A DNA stretch of 64,000 nucleotides from Porticoccaceae bacterium LTM1 (GTDB taxonomy: Bacteria > Pseudomonadota > Gammaproteobacteria > Pseudomonadales > Porticoccaceae), in assembly GCA_030252795.1 (NCBI GenBank), contig CP127080.1, positions 2,249,501 to 2,313,500 on the forward strand, read 5' to 3'. Below, one piece after another: positions 1-7,580 of this stretch; position 1 is the first letter of the stretch; each line of letters opens with the position of its first letter. The position numbers and the translations under genes were made by a program. The notes under the pieces were generated by a model, which saw only the letters and a program-made list of their open reading frames with translations, was not told the DNA's origin and did not search any database.

Positions 1-806
1 AGGATATCGCGTGTAAAGTCCGCTTCACCAACCGATACACCGCCGGAGGTAATCACCACATCCGCTTCCTTGTCGGCTCGCAGAAAAGCATCGCGAATAC
101 TGTCCGGATTATCTTCCACAACACCGAGATCCAGCACCTTTGCACCCATTTCATTTAGCAGGGCATAGAGTGCCGGCCGGTTTGAATCGTAAATACAACC
201 ATTTGGCAGCGTCTCTCCCGGTTGACGCAGTTCGTCACCGGTAGAAAAAAGCGCCACCGTGATTTGCCTGAAAACCCGAACTTCCGAAATACCAACAGAG
301 GTAAGTAAACCGATATCCACCGGGCTGATTCTGCGCCCTTTAGACAACACTACCTGCCCTTTGCCAATATCCTCACCCCGACGCCGAATCGCTTCGCCGA
401 GTTTAACGCTAGTTAAAAGCGAAATCTGGCCATTGTCGTCATGCACATTTTCCTGCATCACAACAGCATCTGCCCCTTCCGGGATCTGCGCTCCGGTCAT
501 TATGCGCACGCACTGGCCAGCTTCGACGCGGCCATCAAAAGGGCTGCCGGCAAAACTTTTTCCGATCTGGGTAAATACCGTTACCGACGCCAGGTCAGCG
601 TGGCGCAAGGCATATCCATCCATGGCGGAGTTATCATATCCGGGAACATCGATTAGTGAAATGACGTCCTCCGCCATAATTCGCCCGGCCAGCATGTGGA
701 CGGGCACCATCTCGGTTTCGGTGACGGGAACCATAACCTGCTGAATTTTTTCCAAAGCCTGCTCAATCGGCATCAAACCCGGCGCGTCACAACAGGAGAC
801 CATCAT
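1..806 (-). CDS. moeA: Molybdopterin molybdenumtransferase MoeA (3' end beyond window)
   Basis: MoeA inserts molybdenum into adenylylated molybdopterin in the cytoplasm, the last step towards the Mo cofactor that nitrate reductase needs. The translation shows the N-terminal MoeA signature (VPGYDNSAMDGYAL), then RIMTGAQIPEGADAVV, and the start of the MoaB/Mog-like domain (STGDELRQPG, TSGGVSVGEADFTRD). About 268 residues are visible; a full protein is near 400, so the C-terminal part lies beyond the window edge. Its ATG overlaps the narL stop by one base (TAATG), which suggests translational coupling, and GAAAGGGGG upstream serves as ribosome binding site. Co-transcription with narL ties cofactor supply to nitrate sensing. 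Family assignment is firm. Confidence 0.95.
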   Translation of the reverse strand, partial: MMVSCCDAPGLMPIEQALEKIQQVMVPVTETEMVPVHMLAGRIMAEDVISLIDVPGYDNSAMDGYALRHADLASVTVFTQIGKSFAGSPFDGRVEAGQCVRIMTGAQIPEGADAVVMQENVHDDNGQISLLTSVKLGEAIRRRGEDIGKGQVVLSKGRRISPVDIGLLTSVGISEVRVFRQITVALFSTGDELRQPGETLPNGCIYDSNRPALYALLNEMGAKVLDLGVVEDNPDSIRDAFLRADKEADVVITSGGVSVGEADFTRDI

Positions 807-1459
807 TAACCCCCTTTCTGGTGGTTAACCATCCACACCGCCGCTTCAACGCGGCTGCGTAAATTGAGTTTCTTCAGGAAATGCTTAACGTGTACCTTGA
901 CCGTACCGTCAGATATATCCAGCTCACGGGCAATCAGCTTGTTACTCATACCCTTGGCAATCAGTTTCAGGATTTCGTATTCACGGCTGGTAAGGCTTGC
1001 CAGTGCCTGGTTGCCCGGCTTTTCCGGCCTTCTCAGCGCCGATGCCAGAATCTCGGTCAATTTGGCGCTCATCACCATCTTGCCCAATGTCGCTTCCTTG
1101 AGTTTCTCGACAATCTCTTCGGGGTCCATATCCTTCAGCAGGTACCCGTCTGCGCCACCGCGAATCGCCTCAACAACATCTTCATCGTTATCGGAAACCG
1201 TCAGCATGATAATGCGGGCATCAATACCTTTTTCCCGCATCAGGCGCAGTGTTTCCAGGCCATCCATCCCCTGCATATTCAGGTCCATGGTGATCAGGTC
1301 CGGCTCCAGCTCCATCGCCAGTTCAATCGCTTCTTTGCCAGAACTGGCTTCACCAACAACGGTAAGTTCATCTTCCAGATCCAGAAGCTGTCTCAAGCCC
1401 TTTCTCAGCAGCGGATGGTCGTCCACCATCATTATGGTGGCAGGTTGATCCTGATACAT
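806..1459 (-). CDS. narL: Nitrate/nitrite response regulator NarL
   Basis: Two-component response regulator of 217 aa. The receiver domain (about 1-125) carries the acidic pair Asp13-Asp14, the phospho-acceptor Asp59 in the TMDLNM motif and the conserved Lys in LLKD. A linker leads to a LuxR-type helix-turn-helix (about 150-212; LTSREYEILKLIAKG, SDGTVKVHVKHFLKKL). Family knowledge: phosphorylated by NarX, it binds TACYYMT heptamers and activates nitrate respiration genes. Two such paired sites lie in this window, upstream of narK and narG. Its partner kinase narX is about 7.6 kb away on the same strand rather than adjacent as is usual. It is divergent from narK and overlaps moeA by one base. 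Confidence 0.95.
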   Translation of the reverse strand: MYQDQPATIMMVDDHPLLRKGLRQLLDLEDELTVVGEASSGKEAIELAMELEPDLITMDLNMQGMDGLETLRLMREKGIDARIIMLTVSDNDEDVVEAIRGGADGYLLKDMDPEEIVEKLKEATLGKMVMSAKLTEILASALRRPEKPGNQALASLTSREYEILKLIAKGMSNKLIARELDISDGTVKVHVKHFLKKLNLRSRVEAAVWMVNHQKGG

Positions 1460-1546
1460 GTGGCTCTCCAGTCTGGTCGTTTACTTTAGGGCCTAGCATA
1501 ACGCCTTCATTTCCAAAAAAAAATTTTAACTGCTGGGTAGGCTATA

Positions 1547-1562
1547 TACCCACAAGTAGGTA
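1547..1562. promoter_or_regulatory. NarL/NarP 7-2-7 operator upstream of narK
   Basis: TACCCAC-AA-GTAGGTA: two inverted heptamers close to TACYYMT separated by exactly two bases, the arrangement bound by NarL and NarP. A third heptamer-like sequence on the opposite strand (CTGGGTA, 1533-1539) lies just upstream. The centre is about 210 bp from the narK start and about 95 bp from the narL start. The rest of this roughly 300-bp divergent spacer shows no clear FNR box. Confidence 0.75.
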
Positions 1563-1764
1563 GCAGTTGTTCGATACTCAAAATGGCTCTACAGCCATAT
1601 ATTTTCAGCATTCCCAACAGTCTCCCGAACAACACCCATACAGAAATTACCTCCAGATGCTCCCCATAATGATCACTATTTCTACCCATTGAAGGCGGTT
1701 GTTAGCTCTACCGTGCTGAACGATAGTGCATCGTGACCAATTTAATAACACTGGAGTTCGCACT

Positions 1765-3378
1765 ATGGCAGATTTACATAAGTGGGACCCGGAAGATGAA
1801 CACTTCTGGAAGTCCGAAGGAAAAAAAATTGCCAATAGAAATCTATGGATATCTATCCCCAGCTTGCTGTGTGGCTTTGCCGTATGGCTGTACTGGGGAA
1901 TTATCACCGTACAGATGCTGAATCTGGGTTTTCCGTTCGCCAAAGCCGAATTGTTTACCCTGATGGCAATCGCTGGCTTAACCGGCGCTACCCTGCGTAT
2001 CCCCAGCAGCTTCTTTATACGCTTGTGCGGTGGGCGGAATACCATCTTCTTCACCACAGCGTTGCTAATGATTCCGGCCATTGGAACTGGCTTTGCACTG
2101 CAAAGCCAGGACACCCCGCTCTGGCAATTCCAGCTGCTGGCCCTGCTCTCCGGTTTGGGTGGCGGTAACTTTGCCTCATCAATGTCCAATATCAGCTTCT
2201 TTTTCCCGAAAAAACAACAGGGCCTGGCTCTGGGCCTGAATGCCGGTCTTGGCAACTTCGGGGTAACCACCATGCAGATTCTGGTGCCGCTGTTTATGAC
2301 ATTTGCCGCATTTGGTGCACTGGGCGGTGATCCGCTCACCCTGATTAACACCTCAGGCACCCTTATCGGCAAAATACCCGCTGGCACCGATAGCTATATT
2401 GCTAATGCCGGTTTTGTCTGGCTGCTGTTTTTGATACCGCTGTTTTTCCTCACCTGGTTCGGCATGAATAACATCCGCACCGAAGATGTATCGCCCAATA
2501 TCGGTTCACCGCTGACTGCCTTTGGCCTGATAACTCTCATGTTACTGCTGGGCATGGTAATCGCTGCCTCAGGCTTGTGGTTAATGCTGCCGGAATCCGC
2601 AAATGGCTCCGGTTTTGGTGTGGCAAAAGAGATTGTTCTGGTGCTGGTTGTAGCAGCCACCGTAGTGGCGCTGAAATTAATTCCCGGCCAGATCGGCCAG
2701 AGCCTGGCCCGCCAGTACAAAATATTTAACAACCGTCACACCTGGGTGATGAGTGTTATTTATACAATGACCTTCGGCTCTTTTATCGGCTTTTCCGCCT
2801 CATTCCCACTGGCGATCAAAGTGATCTTTGGTTACAGCCACGTAATGGTCGATGGCGTAATGACACACGACACCGTTAACCCGAACGGCCCAAGCGCCCT
2901 GATGTACGCCTGGATGGGACCATTTATCGGCGCGCTGATTCGCCCTGTGGGTGGCTGGATTTCCGATAAGTTCGGCGGCGCACTGGTTACCCAGATCTGC
3001 TCAGTCGTCATGGTAGGCAGCGCACTGGGGGTAGCCTACTACATGCACGCTGCCTATCATTCAGCAACACCGGAAACCTTCTTTGTGCCCTTCTTCCTGC
3101 TGTTCCTGTTACTTTTTGCGGCCACCGGCATTGGTAATGGCTCCACCTTCCGCACCATCGCCATGGTATTCCCGAAAGAGCAGGCAGGCCCGGTATTGGG
3201 TTGGACCTCTGCAATCGCCGCCTACGGTGCCTTCTACATTCCCAAAGTACTGGGTGAACAGATCAAAGCAGCGACACCGGAAGTGGCACTGATTGGCTTT
3301 GCAGTGTTCTATGCGGTTTGTATCTTGATTAACTACTGGTTCTATCTGCGCAAGGATGGGGAGTTTTACAATCCTTGA
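1765..3378 (+). CDS. narK: Nitrate/nitrite transporter NarK
   Basis: Inner-membrane MFS transporter of 537 aa, above the roughly 460 aa of E. coli NarK because of an extended periplasmic-type loop near residues 190-220. It brings nitrate to the cytoplasmic active site of NarG and/or exports nitrite. Visible NarK features are about 12 hydrophobic segments, Gly-rich signature stretches (ALLSGLGGGNFASSMSN and TGIGNGSTFRTIAMVFPKE) and the conserved Arg in TGATLRIPSSF. I chose the ATG at 1765, 13 codons inside the longest frame, because GGAG lies 9 bases upstream and the protein then starts MADLHKWDPED. A NarL-type operator lies upstream and a strong terminator follows. Confidence 0.95.
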   Translation: MADLHKWDPEDEHFWKSEGKKIANRNLWISIPSLLCGFAVWLYWGIITVQMLNLGFPFAKAELFTLMAIAGLTGATLRIPSSFFIRLCGGRNTIFFTTALLMIPAIGTGFALQSQDTPLWQFQLLALLSGLGGGNFASSMSNISFFFPKKQQGLALGLNAGLGNFGVTTMQILVPLFMTFAAFGALGGDPLTLINTSGTLIGKIPAGTDSYIANAGFVWLLFLIPLFFLTWFGMNNIRTEDVSPNIGSPLTAFGLITLMLLLGMVIAASGLWLMLPESANGSGFGVAKEIVLVLVVAATVVALKLIPGQIGQSLARQYKIFNNRHTWVMSVIYTMTFGSFIGFSASFPLAIKVIFGYSHVMVDGVMTHDTVNPNGPSALMYAWMGPFIGALIRPVGGWISDKFGGALVTQICSVVMVGSALGVAYYMHAAYHSATPETFFVPFFLLFLLLFAATGIGNGSTFRTIAMVFPKEQAGPVLGWTSAIAAYGAFYIPKVLGEQIKAATPEVALIGFAVFYAVCILINYWFYLRKDGEFYNP

Positions 3379-3402
3379 TTTGCGAGGTTAACTGCTTAAA
3401 AA

Positions 3403-3429
3403 GGCGAGCCTCTTAAGGCTCGCCTTTTT
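3403..3429 (+). terminator. Rho-independent terminator after narK
   Basis: Perfect 8-bp stem GGCGAGCC / GGCTCGCC with a six-base loop (TCTTAA), followed by TTTTT, 24 bases after the narK stop. It closes the narK transcript just before the cassette array begins. Confidence 0.9.
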
Positions 3430-3449
3430 ATTTGGGACCCCCCCACCAC

Positions 3450-3515
3450 GAATAACAGCATGCAAACCGACGAAAGTAGTTACTTCATTTTTTACGTCGG
3501 ATTGTTTTTATTAGG
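3450..3515 (-). repeat. attC-like site, distal end of the cassette array
   Basis: Imperfect palindrome after the VOC gene. Arms CAAACCGACG (3463-3472) and CGTCGGATTG (3495-3504) surround a spacer of 22 bases. On the minus strand it ends GCTGTTATTCG, resembling the GTTRRRY recombination core. The other end (CCTAATAAAAAC) is a decayed YAAC box. This is the last site of the array before the narK terminator. Confidence 0.6.
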
Positions 3516-3921
3516 TTTTAATTTCGGAAAGAGAATCCGACACATACTGATATTGATAGGTGGTTATTTCGTGCATATTGCCGTCTAAATCATTGAAGTA
3601 CAGTGACCAGGATATTTGATGGTCAGCACACCTTAACAGAATACCCGCCTTCTCCAAATAAGACTTCCACTCCAAAAAAGCTTTACCATCAGCTTTAAAA
3701 GCAATGGCTGTAGATGGCGTATGGTTTTCAACATAAAAAAGCGCAAGATGAATATTACCGCCGGGATCTTCTATAGTTAGCGGCCCATGCTTGTCCTTGG
3801 CCCAAACTTCAAGCTCTTTATTTACAACGAAACCTAAAACATCTTTGTACCATGCAGCGGCTTTTTCTCTGTCCTTAACATAAACGTGTATATGGTCAAT
3901 TCCGATTAATTCTGGAAACAT
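3511..3921 (-). CDS. VOC (glyoxalase/bleomycin-resistance fold) protein, cassette gene
   Basis: Protein of 136 aa with one vicinal-oxygen-chelate domain: IDHIHVYVKDREKAAAWYKDVLGF at the start and YFNDLDGNMHEITTYQ near the end, with His and Glu at the usual metal-ligand positions (IDHIHV, HEITT). Such proteins are metal-dependent lyases, dioxygenases or drug-binding proteins; the substrate cannot be read here. I chose the ATG at 3921 because AAGGAG lies 6 bases upstream; the longer frame runs towards the preceding attC. VOC proteins are common cargo of integron cassettes, and attC-like palindromes flank this gene on both sides. Confidence 0.8.
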   Translation of the reverse strand: MFPELIGIDHIHVYVKDREKAAAWYKDVLGFVVNKELEVWAKDKHGPLTIEDPGGNIHLALFYVENHTPSTAIAFKADGKAFLEWKSYLEKAGILLRCADHQISWSLYFNDLDGNMHEITTYQYQYVSDSLSEIKT

Positions 3922-3950
3922 TTCGATCTCCTTTATTAGCAACTCGCTCA

Positions 3951-4008
3951 CTTAACAAATCAAGAAGGGACCAGCTTTACTGCGTCCCTCTTCTTTGATT
4001 TGTTAAAG
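3951..4008 (-). repeat. attC site (best conserved in the array)
   Basis: Long near-perfect palindrome. TTAACAAATCAAGAAGGGAC (3952-3971) pairs with GTCCCTCTTCTTTGATTTG and following TTAA (3984-4006) around a 12-base centre. On the minus strand the ends are TTTAAC and GTTAAGT, matching the RYYYAAC / GTTRRRY cores, with two extra bases in one arm as expected of attC. The AACAAATCAA and GGGAC blocks resemble Vibrio-type repeats. Confidence 0.85.
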
Positions 4009-4010
4009 CT

Positions 4011-5096
4011 TTATTGCACTTCACTTGGTTGGTATTCCTGGCTATAAGGTGTCGACAACATATCCACAATTCCTATTTCATTGCGGTATACATATACAAC
4101 AGCGATTATCACGCAGATACAGCCGAAAGCCACAATGGCACTTACGCTCTTTGGTGGATTATCTGGAAGGGTTATATCAGTTCCTTTTCGATCAAGATGA
4201 TCAGAGTACAAATCGCAAAGAGCCAGCACATAGATTGGTCTGAGGAACAGCATAATTATGGCAACTGCTATTAGTATTGGCACAGCTGCCCAAAAATAGA
4301 AGGTGTAGATATGGCCATAGATCTCATCACCTTTGGGTACGATATCTACAGTCATAAATAAGAAGATAGCTCCCACGTAGGCCCCAATACCAATTATCCA
4401 GCAAAGTGCCGAATAACCCGCCCGAAGCTTAGCTACTTCTATAAAGTTGTCTTTGACGAAAACCACAGAGTTTTTGCCTGATTTAATTAGGTTGCTACCT
4501 GTTACTATACTTGGCAGAACCCCGGATATTCCTAACTTCCATGCATAGTATAAAGCTTCATTTAGAGCTCGTTTGGCTGGCGTTGTCCTGTCATTCTTTT
4601 TGGGAAGACGCTTAAGTATTTGGTTTACCGTAATCCAGCCATCAATCCAGTGAAATGACCATAAAGACCAGCTTTGCGGAAGAACAACCTTTAAGCAAGT
4701 TGCCACGGTGGACTCACTACCTTGCTTATGCAAGAAATGGGTAGCCCCCATACACCCAGTTAATATTCCTACAGGGAAAGCGACCACACCTACACAAACA
4801 AACGACCAAGCAAACAGAATCAAATCAGCAATTGACCCTTTATCTGACTCTGCGGCACTACGCCATACCCCCTCTGGTATCCAGTCAAGCATTTGAACCC
4901 ATATGAGATAACCAATTCCAATCGACACCCACTGTAGTAGACCAAAGAAGAAAATCTCTTTTTCTTTGAAGCCGAGTGATATTGCGTAACCAACTCTTGA
5001 GCTGAAACTAGCGATTCCACCAGAGGGCTTTTTCTCAATATCAGGGAGGTTTTTTATTTCATCCCTGACAAAGTCTATTTTATTCAAAACTCCCAC
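4011..5096 (-). CDS. Hypothetical multi-pass membrane protein, cassette gene
   Basis: Protein of 361 aa that I do not recognise. It has about six hydrophobic segments: near residues 45-70, 90-115, 225-250, 265-290 and 310-335, plus a weaker one around 185-200. A soluble loop between them includes WSFHWIDGWITVNQ. The N-terminus (about 40 aa) is cytoplasmic-looking and charged. Translation probably starts at GTG 5096, with AAGGAG five bases upstream. It is unusually long for a gene cassette. The stop codon lies two bases before the attC core, the tight packing typical of cassettes. No function is proposed. Confidence 0.65.
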   Translation of the reverse strand: MGVLNKIDFVRDEIKNLPDIEKKPSGGIASFSSRVGYAISLGFKEKEIFFFGLLQWVSIGIGYLIWVQMLDWIPEGVWRSAAESDKGSIADLILFAWSFVCVGVVAFPVGILTGCMGATHFLHKQGSESTVATCLKVVLPQSWSLWSFHWIDGWITVNQILKRLPKKNDRTTPAKRALNEALYYAWKLGISGVLPSIVTGSNLIKSGKNSVVFVKDNFIEVAKLRAGYSALCWIIGIGAYVGAIFLFMTVDIVPKGDEIYGHIYTFYFWAAVPILIAVAIIMLFLRPIYVLALCDLYSDHLDRKGTDITLPDNPPKSVSAIVAFGCICVIIAVVYVYRNEIGIVDMLSTPYSQEYQPSEVQ

Positions 5097-5117
5097 GCTG
5101 ACTCCTTATGTGAGATC

Positions 5118-5190
5118 GTTTGCATCTTTAATACCTGTCTGGGGCAGACTGAGCAACGCGAAGGCCGTCCCAGCCCCATAGAGGCGACTA
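5118..5190 (-). repeat. Diverged attC-like palindrome
   Basis: Between two cassette genes. Arms around CTGGGGCAGAC (5138-5148) and GTCCCAGCCCCATAG (5167-5181) can pair over about 10 positions. The expected end boxes are decayed: on the minus strand the gene-proximal core reads GTATTAAAG in place of GTTRRRY. Called from position and symmetry only. Confidence 0.4.
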
Positions 5191-5210
5191 ACATACGCTG
5201 GCTATGGATT

Positions 5211-5615
5211 TTACTTTAATTGACTACTTAATTTAGCGCTGATTTTAAATTTGTAAAACACCCAAAACACCGAAATGTACAAAAATGAACCCCAAACTAC
5301 ATTAGCCAATTTCCATAAACTTCCATCAAGACAATAAAGTGCAACCGCAAAAATTAGTGTGCAAGAAAATACAAACCACAGTGAATACTGGTGGTATGTA
5401 TGTTTATTGCAATAATTCATGATGCCAACAAATATAGATGGAATCATGATTATCAATGCTATTAGAGAAAAATAGAATGGCAGCAAAAATACACTTTGAA
5501 GATAGCGCTCTGAAAAATAACCAACCACCCTGAAGTCACCACTAAGCCAAAGACCCAAGTTTAAAGCGACCCAAGGAGCAAGGATTATTGCTGCAAAAAA
5601 TCGTAGCTTACTCAT
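5211..5615 (-). CDS. Hypothetical small membrane protein, cassette gene
   Basis: Protein of 134 aa with four predicted membrane segments (about residues 5-25, 42-62, 75-98 and 103-122) and short charged ends (MSKLRFF and KFKISAKLSSQLK). I do not recognise the family. The start ATG at 5615 follows the attC core GTTATAGC almost immediately, leaving no room for a normal ribosome binding site; expression may depend on read-through or leaderless initiation. Its AT-rich composition contrasts with the flanking nar genes. Confidence 0.55.
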   Translation of the reverse strand: MSKLRFFAAIILAPWVALNLGLWLSGDFRVVGYFSERYLQSVFLLPFYFSLIALIIMIPSIFVGIMNYCNKHTYHQYSLWFVFSCTLIFAVALYCLDGSLWKLANVVWGSFLYISVFWVFYKFKISAKLSSQLK

Positions 5616-5617
5616 AT

Positions 5618-5692
5618 GCTATAACGCCGCAAACAGTGTTGAGGCGCACGCAGTGTGGCGCCCCCCTGCTTTGCTTTTTTATGAGGTTTAGC
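5618..5692 (-). repeat. attC site
   Basis: Minus-strand ends are GGCTAAAC and GCGTTATAGC. Inner arms GCAAACAGTGTTGAGGCGC and GCGCCCCCCTGCTTTGC pair imperfectly around ACGCAGTGTG. It overlaps the stop codon of the upstream cassette gene (5688) and abuts the ATG of the next (5615), as expected of a cassette junction. Confidence 0.7.
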
Positions 5693-6182
5693 CAATTACT
5701 GGCACCCCCACAACATATGGTGCCAGCCCTTTTTCATGCCGCCTCATGAAATGCTCGTAATTCCTTTTATAATTTCCATTTTCATTCATCGTTAGAAGCC
5801 ACTCTCTAACCGAAGAGACTATATCCGAGCAAAATTCTTTCAGATCCAAGTTCAGGGCATCGTTAAAGATATTCTTGTGCATATAGATATTTGGATTTGG
5901 CTCAAGGAATATAATTTTTGAATACCCAAGACTTTCATGCTTCGAGCGTCCTTGATGCAACACTCCACATCGATAGGCATAGCACTGATCCCCCGTGAGA
6001 ATCCGCTCATATTTAGGGGCGACCCACTTATTAAACCAAGCTTTGTATCGATTTCCAGTCGCTCGACCATTATTTGACTCCAACGCGCCACAAATATCTG
6101 GCAAGGCTAAAGCAACGTAAAGCCCTAGCAAGTAGCTTCCTGTCTCGACCGAACTCTCAACTTGGTCCAATAGTGTGTTCAT
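5688..6182 (-). CDS. Hypothetical protein with HEPN-like Rx4H motif, cassette gene
   Basis: Soluble 164-aa protein, largely helical in appearance. It starts LLDQVESSVETGSYLLGLYVALALPD and carries YRCGVLHQGR near residue 90, an R-x4-H arrangement like the catalytic motif of HEPN ribonucleases found in toxin-antitoxin and phage-defence proteins. The rest (FLEPNPNIYMHKN, FCSDIVSSVREWL) fits a helical bundle but is not diagnostic. The HEPN reading is an inference from one motif. The start ATG 6182 has GAGGAAC upstream. attC-like sites lie on both sides. Defence and toxin genes are frequent integron cargo, which makes the idea reasonable but unproven. Confidence 0.55.
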   Translation of the reverse strand: MNTLLDQVESSVETGSYLLGLYVALALPDICGALESNNGRATGNRYKAWFNKWVAPKYERILTGDQCYAYRCGVLHQGRSKHESLGYSKIIFLEPNPNIYMHKNIFNDALNLDLKEFCSDIVSSVREWLLTMNENGNYKRNYEHFMRRHEKGLAPYVVGVPVIG

Positions 6183-6190
6183 CCCTGTTC

Positions 6191-6258
6191 CTCATAACGA
6201 CTCAAAAACCGGCAACCAGTGGCGTAGCCTCGTTTTTGGTTGTCCGGCGCCCTAGGCA
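6191..6258 (-). repeat. attC-like site
   Basis: Minus-strand ends are GCCTAGGGC and GTCGTTATGAG. Inner blocks CCGGCAACCA and TGGTTGTCCGG can pair with one bulge. Lies between two cassette genes, with the GTTATGA core 7 bases before the next ATG. The outer arm is partly decayed. Confidence 0.5.
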
Positions 6259-6284
6259 CGTAGTTCTTTGACTTATTAAGTTCC

Positions 6285-6641
6285 TCACGACCGATAGATC
6301 CTTATACTGCTAACCGTACCAGACTCATCAAGCACCAACTTCATAATATACGGGTCAAAATGAAAGTATCCTGGCCCTGCACCCAACTGATACATAAGCC
6401 ACTTCGGCTTATCAGGATAAACGAAAGGCTCACCCAGCTTTGCAACCAATTTATCCTTTCGGAGACCATCCAGGCCACCAAATATTTTCACCCAAGCAGC
6501 CATACGCAAGCGCGTCCAATCCCCCGAAAGCGTGTCTATAGATGCGCTATCCCACCGCTCTCTATTGAACGGTTTTGGCCCATACATGTAGGCTCCCACC
6601 ACAAATATCACGGCAAAAAATAACAGTAGCTTTCGCATCAT
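6285..6641 (-). CDS. Hypothetical membrane-anchored protein with SmpA/BamE-like pattern, cassette gene
   Basis: Protein of 118 aa. An N-terminal hydrophobic stretch (LLLFFAVIFVVGAYMYG, residues 5-21) looks like a signal anchor. The C-terminal part reads GLRKDKLVAKLGEPFVYPD, then PYIMKLVLDESGTVSSIRI, the pattern of small SmpA/OmlA-type domains (G-x-x-x-x-x-v-x-x-L-G-x-P, then a beta strand with d-x-x-G-x-V). That resemblance is by eye only. I placed the start at ATG 6641 with GGAG six bases upstream, because the longer frame would begin inside the attC site. Role unknown. Confidence 0.55.
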   Translation of the reverse strand: MMRKLLLFFAVIFVVGAYMYGPKPFNRERWDSASIDTLSGDWTRLRMAAWVKIFGGLDGLRKDKLVAKLGEPFVYPDKPKWLMYQLGAGPGYFHFDPYIMKLVLDESGTVSSIRIYRS

Positions 6642-6653
6642 TGTTGCTCCAGC

Positions 6654-6711
6654 GCTTAACACCCAAAGCATGCGCTCGTTTACGTTTCGCTTTGCCTTTG
6701 TTTGTTGGGGC
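6654..6711 (-). repeat. attC site
   Basis: On the plus strand it begins GCTTAAC (6654-6660), an exact RYYYAAC, and ends TTTGTTGGGG. Arms ACCCAAAGCATGC and GCCTTTGTTTGTT pair imperfectly. It overlaps the last codons of the upstream cassette gene. Confidence 0.75.
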
Positions 6712-7084
6712 CGGGGACTACCACTTTTGGTGGCTCCATCGAAAGTACGCTAATGCACTCATTTAGCCCAACGATTAAGTATTCCCGCACATCAGAGTGA
6801 TTCTGAGATACGAACCCACTACGTGTTGATTCAAGATCATACCAGCCACCTGATGAGATCTGAAAAAGCCAACCATCGTTAAGATTGAGGTGATCCCAAT
6901 ACTCCAGAAGATTGCCCTCATCAAGAACCCGAAAGCCTACTGAAGAATCGAAAGTAACAACAATGGGATCAGCGCTGTAGGCTGGCTCAATATGAATCAC
7001 AAGATTATGGAGATCATAGTCAAGCCGAATAATTTCAGGCTTTGTGTCCAATGGTCCTTCTATGACTTCAAAGTTCACTTCCAT
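6680..7084 (-). CDS. Hypothetical soluble protein, cassette gene
   Basis: Acidic protein of 134 aa without signal or membrane segments. The N-terminal half is beta-rich (NLVIHIEP, DPIVVTFDSSVGFRVLDE), followed by EYWDHLNLNDGWLFQISSGGW and a helix near residues 95-110. The last dozen residues (PGPNKQRQSET) are encoded by attC sequence. I chose ATG 7084 over the longer frame because the latter reads through the whole preceding attC site. The fold vaguely recalls small immunity-type proteins, but I cannot name a family. Confidence 0.5.
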   Translation of the reverse strand: MEVNFEVIEGPLDTKPEIIRLDYDLHNLVIHIEPAYSADPIVVTFDSSVGFRVLDEGNLLEYWDHLNLNDGWLFQISSGGWYDLESTRSGFVSQNHSDVREYLIVGLNECISVLSMEPPKVVVPGPNKQRQSET

Positions 7085-7102
7085 GCCACTTTCCCTCTGG
7101 TG

Positions 7103-7199
7103 CACCCTAACGCCCAGCTTAGGAGCGGACTTGTAGCTGCGAAGCAGCGGAAAGGCCGCCCCTGCCCCGAAGGGGCAATTACAGCCGCTTGTTAAATGC
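7103..7199 (-). repeat. attC site (about 97 bp)
   Basis: Minus-strand ends are ATTTAAC (exact RYYYAAC, 7191-7197) and GCGTTAGGG (7105-7113). Outer arms AGCGGACTTGTA and TTACAGCCGCTT pair with a bulge. The centre contains two further small hairpins (AGCTGCGAAGCAGC and TGCCCCGAAGGGGCA), giving the branched variable region of a longer attC. Confidence 0.8.
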
Positions 7200-7496
7200 T
7201 TACTCTCCGTACCACATTTTTTTGATAACACCTGCTGTCACAGGGGAATCGCCAGACAGCAATTTCTCTACTATATTCACTAACCTCTCGCATCCACACT
7301 TGACTAAGTGCTCTCGCCACACTGGCGAAGCGACATCAAGCGGCTTTAAGTTACTGCCCACTCCCCCAAATCCTACTCCTTCAGCCACGGCTATAGGAGC
7401 CTCATCATTAGAGGTGTCGATCCATACCCAATATGGGTGTAAATACGTATCTCGCTTTTCTTCAAAATAGCCAATTTCAATTAGATTTGGATTCAT
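7200..7496 (-). CDS. Hypothetical small protein, cassette gene
   Basis: Soluble protein of 98 aa, beginning MNPNLIEIGYFEEK and ending IKKMWYGE. A Gly-rich stretch (GVGFGGVGS) and two neighbouring Cys (VKCGCERL, about residue 74) stand out. No family recognised. The longer frame upstream runs through the preceding attC site, so the ATG at 7496 is the likely start. No convincing ribosome binding site is visible. Confidence 0.5.
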   Translation of the reverse strand: MNPNLIEIGYFEEKRDTYLHPYWVWIDTSNDEAPIAVAEGVGFGGVGSNLKPLDVASPVWREHLVKCGCERLVNIVEKLLSGDSPVTAGVIKKMWYGE

Positions 7497-7502
7497 AAAA
7501 TC

Positions 7503-7580
7503 ATTTAATGCCGTCGGCAGGGGCCAAAAGCAAGAGCGAAGCGGTGGTTTATGCCCCCCTCTGACTGACTTTGTTATGGG
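7503..7580 (-). repeat. attC site
   Basis: Minus-strand ends are GCCCATAAC and GGCATTAAATG; the second has A in place of the first G of GTTRRRY. Inner arms GCCGTCGGCAGGGGCC and CCCCCCTCTGACTGAC pair over most positions. It overlaps the stop codon of the next cassette gene. Confidence 0.65.

Noticed and set aside
1567-1581. FNR-like TTGTTCGATACTCAA upstream of narK
   Set aside because: Nine bases separate TTG and CAA; FNR sites need eight. The half-site bases also differ.
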